Source: Eunapius fragilis
Taxonomy: Eukaryota > Porifera > Demospongiae > Spongillida > Spongillidae
Direction of reading: 5' to 3'
Assembly (NCBI GenBank): GCA_963681505.1
Contig: OY811974.1
Span: 4,637,271-4,701,270 of the forward strand
DNA length: 64,000 nucleotides
Position 1 is the stretch's first letter, and each line of letters begins with the position of its first letter. Shown piece after piece: positions 54,903-64,000 of this stretch. The position numbers and the translations under genes are program-made. The notes under the pieces were generated by a model that was not told where the DNA came from, searched no databases, and was given only the letters and a program-made list of their open reading frames with translations.

Positions 54903-56754
54903 GTTGCAGACTTGAGCTTGAACTTCCGTGAAGTACACTTTGAGCTTCCTGTTGAAGAGGAAGTGTACATTTGAGAGATTGCATACAGAGAACCCTGTGT
55001 TGTTCCATTAAAGTAATTATGATAGCTAAGCATGCAAGTGAAATAGAATCCGCTACAGTTTCTGTGCAGACATTAATGATTATCACATCGATTTTTTAAT
55101 AATCAATGACACTGTTAAAAATATTCCAACCAATTTAGGTTAATTAAAACTCTAATTCTTTCGTCCCTGGCATATCTTATGGAATATCATGCACTATTTC
55201 AAATAAGCATACATCTATAACATCAATGGCCTTTGTACCTACAGTACAAATTTGTATGCAACAACAGTCCTCTGGTACAAACTGAATGTATGCAACAACA
55301 GTCCTCTGGTACAAACTGAAAACATGGTGCATCATGGCTGGAATGAAACAATTGTTCCACAATGCATGCTAAATCCTTCTCCCTTTTGTTAAGAATTATA
55401 TTGCTAAATCTATCATGGACCTAGATAATTTAAAATTCAGGTCACTGTAACTCCATGATGGACAGACTAATATCCAGTGTGTAAGAAAGATGTTTTGCAG
55501 AGGCAAGAGGTGTCTCTTAGAACATGAAATAATTTGAAAACTTGAAAAATATACTTTGTGACCACATATATAGTATGAGAAATTTTAAAAACATGTATAT
55601 TAGTTTAACAAAGTGATGCATATAACTAACCTTATTTTGATATGGCAGTGAGCCATTTTGGTTACTCTGATCATTGTTTCTTTGAAGGTGCAGCACAGGA
55701 ACAAAATATGGATCTTCATCCAATCTTGATATGATGGGAACATTTTGAATGGTATGCAGTGTAACAGCAATGACTTACCTCATGACATCAGATGATCGAA
55801 CATATATGTAATATTCAGGTGGAGTATCATGAGATGTAATCATCCCAGAAGCTACATGATGATAAGTACACATGTGATGGCATATATGCTACATTAGCTA
55901 TGACTTACTGGTACCTTTCCTTCTCCTGATATATATATATATATACATATACATGTAAGTATCCCCGTGACAACCGCAATTATCATCACTACTAGAACTG
56001 AGAGTGCTATTTTTATTCCTGAAAAACAAGACAAAATCAATTCAAAACCACATCACATGAAAATTAATGCTAACCTTTAGTAGATAGTTTGGGAGTAGGT
56101 CCACTGGTGATATCCGAAATGTTAGATGTATTTCCTGTTGTCTGTACTGTTGGGCTTAGAGAAAAGACCTTGGCTATTGCAAAAGGAGAGAGAGTAAAAT
56201 ATCAATATCTATACTTCATTCAAATGTTTTAGTATAATTAATTAGCGTGGGATACACATTAATGTAATATTATACAAGGTAAGTGATAAATACAGGAGGG
56301 TAAGAAAATAGTAAAAACTGCACAAGCCTGATTTTTCAATAAAACATACAAGAATAATGAAATATTGTAAACTAACATGTCAGTTTCCTCTTTGGAGTTA
56401 TGTAGATACATGTACGTGTGGTTGAATTTCCGTCTCCAGCTCCATTTACAGCAAACAATGTAAACAGAATTGTACCATTATAGTCCAAGACAGTTGTATT
56501 TTGCTCTCCATAGAATCCATTATTTATTACAAGTGATGGATCAGAAAGATTAAGTGATGAATTACAAGGCACATTAGGCCTGCATCCTGGTGGATTACTG
56601 ATGGTCTTTGTAATGTTGGTGACATTGTTACCAAGTACATAATGAGATATAGTGGGAGGGGTTGAAACTTCAAGAGATGGTGGTGCAACCCAGGAGAGCA
56701 CTATGGTAGTGTTGGTTGAACTAACATTGAACTGCAGTGGTGGAGGAAGGATGC

Positions 56755-58700
56755 CTAGATAGGGAAAATATAAGTACCTGCAGGATTTACATGAACAAAA
56801 ATACATGTACAGTACAAAGCAGGTAATGACAATAATTACATCTACATGTATACATGCATGTACAAGAAATTTGAACCTTTACCACAGTGACCTGCACAAT
56901 ATACACCTCTTGAAAGGTCGTAAGTGTGTATGTGTACTTCCAATTAGATTTACCTGCTATGGGATATGATTGTTTTTTTTTAGTGCCCGATAGATGCACA
57001 CAACATAAGGGATACATGTACGTCAATAGTTCTATATAGGCCTTGTATCTTTCTATTGGAGGCTCAAAATTGATAGTTTGGTAGGAATTACAGTACATGT
57101 GTACTGTATGTTGGCTGTTCCTTAATGTCTACTTTACTATTACTACAATGAAAGTATCCTCACACACACCCTCACCACCCCTTGGAGGAGGGGCATGACC
57201 CTGGCACCCACCAATGTTTGCCATAGGTTATAGTGTTCTGGTTCTGTACATGTCCATCACACCTCCACCATAGAGGATCAAATGAAGGTTAAAGTAGTTA
57301 ACTGCAGTTAATTGCTCCCCTTACTGGCGCCGATATAATGTACCTTATGTGTATCTTATGTGTGAGCCGGTGTGGTGAGGCAACCCTGGTGACATATTAA
57401 TGTGGCGTTGGGCAGCTGAGCCACGAGTTCTCACAAAAGTACTGGTGCTACTTTTTTTGCCTGCCTTCCTGTCCAGACATCCAGTTTAGATCTACATCAC
57501 CTTTGGGTGATCCCCCACATGGTGACACACACTCTCACTGCCCCCTGGCTCCGTGCACATGCATGAGGGACATAACCCTGATACTCACCAAAGGTTTGGC
57601 ATATAATGCAAGCTGTAGTATTGACTGTTCTGGGTACATGTCCCCCATAGGGAATTAAATCAATTACTAAGGCATAGAATTAACGATTAACGATATAATT
57701 TGTACTGTATGTAAACAGGAAGTCAAGAGCCCAAAATATTCAGGTGATATAAATATTATATATGGGATAGTTGATTATATTATTAGATCATAATAACAAT
57801 GGGAAAGATAATGCAATTGACGTTATATTTTCAACAATTCGTGACACACTGTTTCTCTGTTGTAACAATGTTCTCACTAGAACAGTGCTGATGTTAAGAG
57901 TTTAGATAACCACCATACACTGTAAGGCTGGGGTGTTCAATTTGGTGTGTACATGTTACATGTACATTGACAAGTTCTGTCTCTATTGATTTGTTCAGTT
58001 CACAGGATACCTGGACATGTATGTGCAGCTACATGTATGCCACATGATATAATATATATTAGAAATTGTTTACTTTCTCCACATGTACCCTGTCACCCTT
58101 CCCACCTCCTCAGTGGATGTTAAATTTCAGGAGATCACCCTGCCACCAAATTTGAAAGCAATCTTCTTCACAAAGATATAAAGTTGCATTGTTGTATCAG
58201 TTGATAACTCCTTTGTCCACTCCTACCCATTCATACACATACAATCCTATAGCAGTGCAAACCAATACCGTAGAATAACAGCTTTTATGACCCCTTACGC
58301 GAGACCCTAAAAAAGTGGCATGTCTTTGAATCTCTTCACACTAACACATACCTTTGTCAGGTATGTGGTAGCTTGAAGGGTTTTATGTAGCTGCTCAGCT
58401 AGCTCAGGTCCGGCGCAAATGGTCGGGCCGGTTGGGGTTTAACCCGACCACTTTTTACTCCAAATATAAAAAATAACAACAATTTAAAATGTTTTACATT
58501 TAGTCCACACCTAAGGGCACATGACATGCACATGCAATTGCACCTGGAAGGTTATAGAATGATCTAGAAAGACTTATATTCTATATATTGTGCATGTTCT
58601 GTTGAAATAGCATTCTGACTACTAGGCGTGCGCATTACACTAGGGACAGGCCTCATGTGGCCTTATAAGGCCTGCAGGTGCTCAGGTGACCACTTAGGCA
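56755..58700. other. Intron of receptor copy 3, part 1
   Basis: Holds a diverged duplication (57160-57300 against 57520-57660, CACACACNCTCAC ... GTACATGTCC), the segment shared with 52780-52932 (57960-58230), and no recognised exon. Confidence 0.55.
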
Positions 58701-59474
58701 CAGGGGTGGATATAAGGTTTCAGAAATGGCCTGACATAATGTCAGACCATATTGGGAGTAGGTCGGACATGGTCTGACATTGCTAATTATAAATATGTCC
58801 TTTTAAATACATTATCATAAACCTCAGTATGGTGTAAATAAAATAATCATTCTGCACAATACACTGCAACACAATTCATCACATCTGATCTTCAGACTGA
58901 CGCAAATGATGCCTGCCTTTTGGACCGCTTCGTGGCCATTTTGAACAAACGATTAATAATTCCTATTTGCGTGCATTAATTGGTTTGGAACATTTCCCGT
59001 ACATGTAACTATGCATTTTACGATCGTTGGCTTTATAGATGTACACGCAGTACTGTAGCGCTACAGTCTGACCTCGTTAAGAGCGCACTCGTTATAAGCG
59101 CATTACCTCGTTAGATGTATTGAAAATTGTATTCACGGTTAATGCGGGTACTAACATTATCTATGTCTACAATGTGCAATCTATGCCCTAAGTATGGTAA
59201 GAGCGCAGGGAACAAACGTGGCGCTCTTAACGAGGTCAGACTGTACGTAGCAAACTTTGCTAATCTAGGTAACTATGAATTTAATACCGCTTCATGTGGT
59301 TTATGTCTATACAAACGATTTTCAGTGGTTATGTTTGTACAAACAATCAATTCCACACTTGTGAATTACATTAAAAAACGATCGGCACTTTTGTCCGACA
59401 ATGGGAAGTTTGGGCTGACATTGTACAGTTTTGGTCGGATTTTGTCCGATGTCCGACCACTATATCCACCCCTG
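58701..59474. mobile_element. hAT-like non-autonomous element in the receptor intron
   Basis: The ends CAGGGGTGGATATA and TATATCCACCCCTG are inverted and of hAT type. Inner inverted copies of GGTCGGACAT/ATGTCCGACC support a foldback element. A smaller MITE is nested inside. Flanks share AGGCA but no full 8-bp duplication was seen. Confidence 0.72.
59062..59245. mobile_element. Nested mariner/pogo-like MITE (184 bp)
   Basis: TACAGTCTGACCTCGTTAAG at one end and its inverse CTTAACGAGGTCAGACTGTA at the other, including the TA duplications. The CAGT...ACCTCGTTAA terminus is of the pogo/Tigger type. It encodes nothing. Confidence 0.75.
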
Positions 59475-59684
59475 CAGGCATGTTTCACTGTACATGCAGC
59501 CGTGCTAAGTAATTACCAGGTCATTTGTAATTACAGCTAGCTTCCTGATATTTGTACAATGTACAGTCAGACACCAAGTCTATTGGACACTGGCAACATA
59601 CATACAGTACATTCTGTACTTTATACATCTTACTCTACATGTACGTACATGTAAGTAGCACTCTGCCAAAGTCGAATTCTGGTC

Positions 59685-59800
59685 CAGAGCCTCTAAGTGA
59701 AGCTATTTGATTGTGATACACATAGTTAGTACAGAAAATGATATATAAAAACCATGTGTATCGTGATCAAATAGCTTCACTTTGAAGCTCTGGCTTGGGA
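59685..59800. repeat. Inverted repeat (~40-bp arms)
   Basis: AGTGAAGCTATTTGATTGTG and the inverse ATCAAATAGCTTCACT with short extensions (CAGAGCC/AGCTCTG) surround ~45 bp of AT-rich sequence. Small MITE remnant. Confidence 0.78.
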
Positions 59801-60631
59801 CCAGAGAAATAGAGCCTGGTACATTAGATGTACTTGCATCAATACCATTACCAAAATATGTGTTACATTGTATGCTGTACCTTGGAGAGTGAGCCTCACT
59901 GGATTACTTGGGTGAGGCTGATATGATGTATTCGCCACATTACAGATCACTGTAATGTTTCTGTTAGCTTTGGTGGTGGGAACAATGAGCTGAGAGGATA
60001 CAGTAAGTCCATCTGGTGACACAATGAAGGGTGTAGGCTGTATTCCTTTACTGACTACATATAGTGCACCAGTTTGGTACCCATCCACTGTCCAGAACAA
60101 TATTGTCCCATTTCCAGAACAATTGAAGGTAAATGTTGATGTATTGTTCTCAAATGTTGTATAGTCATTTGATGGTGAGATGATAACATTACCAGCACCT
60201 GGTGTGTGTAACAAATGGTTGTATCAACAATAGTGAAATCAGCGCTTACATCTCATGATGCAATTAGATAACAACAAACATTTCATTTGTTATAGGGTTC
60301 AACAAGGTTTTTAGCTCATGAGCATAGCAACCAAATATAAGTAAACACTTCATTTTTAGCCGACTTGCCATATTGAAATACTGCTTTTGTGAGTGATATG
60401 TTACAATGCTATGAATTGTCTAATCAAATCAATTGATTACATAATCTTAAATGCACAAATGTGATTATTAATCTGGTTCTGGTCCCTTTCTTTGAGACAA
60501 AAAGTGACATAACAATGAAAGGTAACAATAAAGAGGCAGAATTGTTGTGTGTACACTTAGCACAACTTTTGTCATCAACCACAGGGTTACTGTTACATGT
60601 ACAGATTATATAACTTTTTAGCTTGCCAACA

Positions 60632-61790
60632 ATGCCACTGATATCAAAGAGAAAGGGTCAGCTGAATGATGCTCGTGCTTCGAAGCATATGAAGATGAAA
60701 ACAAGAGGCAATACATTTGCATGCTCAAAAGTGGGTGCAGGCTTTGCATAGACATTTCAAGATGTCATATGTGCTGCTTCATGACATATTGGTCAGGCAA
60801 CTAAAGTTAATTTCTGAAGCTTCCCACATAAATGGCGAAAACACCTTTAGTGGATGGAAGGCTACTTTTTTGTTAAACGAAAATTCATTTCTGGATTCCA
60901 TGCAAGGCAAGCACTTTAGAAGTGGTGCTATATGGAATCTGAACTGTTTGGATGTTAGAGAAATGCAAACAGGATCGGTTCTCCAAACATGACAACATAG
61001 TTACATTTTAAAAGTAAGTAAAAGAAGTCCTTTAAACCTTGAACTTAACTATCAACGACACATTAGAATTGAGACTGCACAAAAATGGTTCCACCACCTG
61101 GGTTTCAAAGTCATTAAGGTAAAAAAAGTAATATACATTAATGAGCATAAGAGGGAAGATGCTTAATAAGTTCATTGTGAGGTTAGTCTTCCTCAACAGT
61201 CGGAATGCTCCCCCATCAGAGGCAGCTCAGTGGTTCCCCTCTACCTCCAGGTGCTCACAAGCAATTCATGGTGAAAGAAATGTATTTATATTTCATGATG
61301 AATCGATTTTCAGTTCTTATGATCATCAGATAATACAATGGGGTCAATCTGACATGCAGACAATTAGACCTAAAGGCAAGGGCACATGAATAATGGTATC
61401 AGCCTTTGTTGTATAGAGCAACGGCTTTTTGAACTTCATAAAAGTCAGTGATGAGAAAAACATTGTTAGAATATGGTGGGAACACAGTGGGAACACGGAG
61501 AAATACTGAACTATGGACATGTTGTTACTATAGCCAAGTTCAAATAGCTAACCTTATTAGTAATGCATATGCAGATGATGCATTATACATGTATGTATGA
61601 AAATACACTGGCTGCCTAAGGAAAGGTTCAAAAGATGTTCGAACCACAAAATGGAATTCCTAAAGGACTTATCTGACTCGGGTTCTTAATGAAAGAGAGA
61701 TACAGAATACAAATTGCTCCTGAACTACACAACAACTACACAAAAAAGATCCCTCCTATAAAGTTATAGACACAATATCCATATACATTT
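60632..61790 (+). pseudogene. IS630/Tc1-mariner-clan DDE transposase, degenerate
   Basis: Plus-strand pieces in order: INGENTFSGWKATFLLN (60830), then RIETAQKWFHHLGFKVIK (61070), NEHKREDA, a frameshift, FLNSRNAPPSEA, VFIFHDESIFSSYDHQIIQW (first catalytic Asp in FHDES, about 61290-61340), RPKGKGT-stop-IMVSAFV, ISDEKNI-like sequence, and NGIPKGLI with a stop near 61670. The order matches a transposase group common in cnidarians, sponges and fungi whose core begins with an FHDES block. The later Asp and Glu are not preserved. No ends identified; clearly dead. Confidence 0.65.
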
Positions 61791-63215
61791 GTAAACAAAA
61801 GATTGTTTTAAAAAGTAGATTCATCTGAAAGATAAATCCCAATTTGGATTATTTACTTGGACAATTAATTACCCCTACCAGCAGTTATAATGGTTACTAT
61901 TATATGACGTCATGGTGATGTTCCTAAGTAGCATTGCATCAATATAAACATGTATTTACAATTTTGGCAAGTTATGCCTCGGTGTACCCCACAGCCCACC
62001 TATAAGCTAACAAGTACCAGCATGTGCTACAAACACCTGTCATAAACATTGAGAGTCAGAATGCATCAAACAAAACTATTGCCTGGACCACAGTATACTT
62101 TTACTTACTGATGATGGGGATTAGCATTAGAAGGAACACAAGTCGCCACAAGAAAGAGACTGCAGTACATTTCTTTGTCCATAAACATTCACTCTAGAGA
62201 AACATAACATGGTAAGCAATGTTGTAGTTTAATGGTATGAGAAGGGTAGGTATTGTATATGTGCATGTACATAACACGCAGACAACAACAGCTACAGCAA
62301 ACCAAGTACAGGTATAATTTTAGTAGTATGCAATCCTCGATGATCCTGGCTATGACCACCATTAGAAATGATCTGGCAATAAATTAGGAGGTGGGGGGGC
62401 ACAGAGGAAAATGGGTTGAGATTACATTGCAAGTTAATGGAGCTTATAATGGGAATGTTAATACATGACAGCAATCATGCAACCTTGACCATATTTTGCT
62501 CATAAATTTGCTTTAGCATTTTCCAATGTGCTGGCATGTACATATACATGTATATACTTTTTGCTTTTATTCATATCTGCATTGATCCATGGAAATTATA
62601 ACAATTCCCATCGGAAACATAGCAATGCAGTATTGCAGGTTTACCTTGCACTACACATGGGCAAAGTGGATGTAGAAGGACAGATTTAACGGTCTATAAA
62701 GATACAGTACAGTATAATTATCATATCTTTTCCCTTGATACATGTAGCTTCTAAAACATTTCATGGTTTCAGAATCATATCCATTTTAACTAGATGGAAC
62801 ACTGATAGTGTAGGCAATAGTGATCAAAAAGAAATGAAATGACTAAGTAATTTTTAGCCATCTGAAAATTATTTACTTGTAAGTCTGCGTAATCTTTCAC
62901 ATAACCCATGATTACGATGCAATACTATTAATAAGTTTTAGTGATGAGAATAAAACATTTGAATCAGCAAGTGTACAATTGGCAAGCAATAAAAAATGAC
63001 CTCTGTAGTAGATAATGCTGTAGTGTACCGCCTAACATAAACCAAATTCATATGTACATGTAGACTCCTTTCTCCTTTAGTATACTATCTGTATAACAGG
63101 ACCAGAGTGTGCTCAATGGAAACGATATTTGGTGATACATGTACCTCACAAATCTTAAATAGGCCATGAAAAAAATTAATTAATTTTGGTATTATATTAT
63201 GCTATTCTCCTTTAT
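61791..63215. other. Noncoding, no gene recognised
   Basis: AT-rich sequence; short ORFs only. Nothing recognised. Confidence 0.4.
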
Positions 63216-63793
63216 GGCCATGGGCTGACAGGAAGGAATTGGACAGCACCCCTCAGATTTGTGTGCAATTTATCATACTTGCTTGACCTAATATGGATGT
63301 TACTTGACCTAATATGGATGTTACTTTAACGCATTGATTTTTAAAATCTCAAGAGTGGTTTACGAATCAACACCATCATGAATAATTAATTCTTTACAAC
63401 TTTGAAGACTCATAACTCCCTACTCACAGAACGTGTATGGCTATTGTTGGCATCACATTGAAGCTCTCTTAGTGTACAAATTGAAGCTCTCTTAGTGTAC
63501 AATCCGACTATAATATGTTTCTGTGGGAGGCGAAAGGGTTAAAGAATTAATGTTTATACAGCACGGTTTTCAATATTTAGGTCACTTGCAGGGTGATACT
63601 CAAGAATTTTGTTTTTGTATATGAAAACTGCTCAAGCGAGTTATGACTCTTTAAAGTGGAAAACAATTAATTATTCACTCGTGAGATTAATGCGTTAAAG
63701 TAACATCCATATTAGGTCAAGCAAATATGATAAATTGCACACAAATCTGAGGGGTGCTGTCCAATTACTTCCTGACAGCCCATGGAATGACCC
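63216..63793. mobile_element. 0.58-kb deletion derivative of the 1.8-kb palindromic element
   Basis: Left part (GGCCATGGGCTGACAGG ... GTTTTTGTATATGAAAACTG) matches the outer left arm of 25726-27527, and the right part (TATGACTCTTTAAAGTGG ... CCTGACAGCCCATGGAATGACCC) matches the outer right arm. The central ~1.2 kb is lacking. Two internal short tandem duplications (GACCTAATATGGATGTTACTT and TTGAAGCTCTCTTAGTGTAC) are unique to this copy. Confidence 0.88.
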
Positions 63794-64000
63794 GACATGT
63801 AAGCACTGCAGGAGTCTTTATTTAAAAATACATCAATCCCTGACTACATGCATCATCACAACAAATACTTGTATCACCACTTACTTGTATCACCACTTAG
63901 TACATCACAATAACTCACAATAACCCATACCAATATGTTTATCATCCTGATCCATCCATTATTGTGTCCCTTGTCTCCATCAGGTATGTTCTCTTTGTCT

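Larger units (their letters stand above)
54634..60198 (-). pseudogene. Ig-FN3 receptor paralogue (minus copy 3), most complete minus copy, probably frameshifted
   Basis: Minus-strand exons: Ig 60198-59881 (FNCSGNGTILFWTVDG, ITVICNV); FN3 56754-56377 (PPPLQFNVSS, IVLSWVAPPSLE, open); linker 56173-56075; TM 56018-55915 (IALSVLVVMIIAVVTGIL, then a TA repeat giving CICIYIYI); cytoplasmic 55851-55779 (PPEYYIYVRSSD) and 55724-55631 (LDEDPYFVPVLHLQR); proline tail from 54948 (about nine SPSPPEQ heptads). The TM exon is 104 nt instead of 99, so the TA expansion shifts the downstream frame unless splicing compensates. A 4-bp loss in the tail repeat shifts its last residues. Extracellular introns are phase 1. 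A recognition or adhesion role is inferred from domains; YxxP and YxxV tyrosines and the proline tail suggest SH2/SH3-type signalling. Confidence 0.75.

Overview
The window is eukaryotic and almost certainly metazoan. Coding pieces are split by GT-AG introns, coding density is very low, there are four short interstitial TTAGGG-type telomeric tracts, and most recognisable protein matter is transposon-derived. The style of the Ig/FN3 exons and of a Helitron-associated repeat protein (15-residue ESYKADPEKKKASVR-like units) recalls demosponge genomes, so a sponge is my best guess. This is judgement from memory, not a search.

Layout. 1-9 kb: the 3' end of a hAT transposon sitting in a minisatellite, several other minisatellites, and a reverse-transcriptase pseudogene split by a 907-bp Helitron-like insertion. 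9.2-11.7 kb: a decayed integrase-encoding DNA transposon with TGTNR ends (Ginger-like). 12.4-12.9 kb: a hAT-like MITE holding a G-tract array. 15.36-23.02 kb: a complete ISL2EU-type (PIF/Harbinger clan) transposon with AT target duplications. It carries two convergent genes (SWIM-YqaJ-PHD and THAP-HTH-DDE), and its first gene is interrupted by a 3,470-bp Helitron-like element inserted precisely between A and T. 25.7-27.5 kb: a 1.8-kb near-perfect palindrome with a CTCA duplication, and a 0.6-kb derivative at 63.2 kb. 29.17-31.13 kb: a second Ginger-like element with a CCGG duplication and PHD remnant.

32-60 kb is a cluster of paralogous single-pass receptors with the exon order Ig, FN3, linker, TM, two short cytoplasmic exons and a proline-rich tail. 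One copy is on the plus strand (32.0-34.0 kb). Three are on the minus strand (38.7-41.5, 43.6-45.2 and 54.6-60.2 kb) and are damaged to different degrees. The minus-strand copies travel with minisatellites and with plus-strand exons resembling factor-inhibiting HIF (FIH, JmjC). Between them lie MITEs, a 3.3-kb 24-bp satellite, a Tc1 transposase remnant, a 1-kb foldback element and a Ty3/gypsy RNase H remnant. In one receptor copy a gypsy integrase fragment runs in frame into the Ig exon.

The host genes here are the receptor family and the FIH-like fragments; nearly everything else is mobile DNA or tandem repeat. No rRNA, tRNA, CRISPR or bacterial-type operon was seen.
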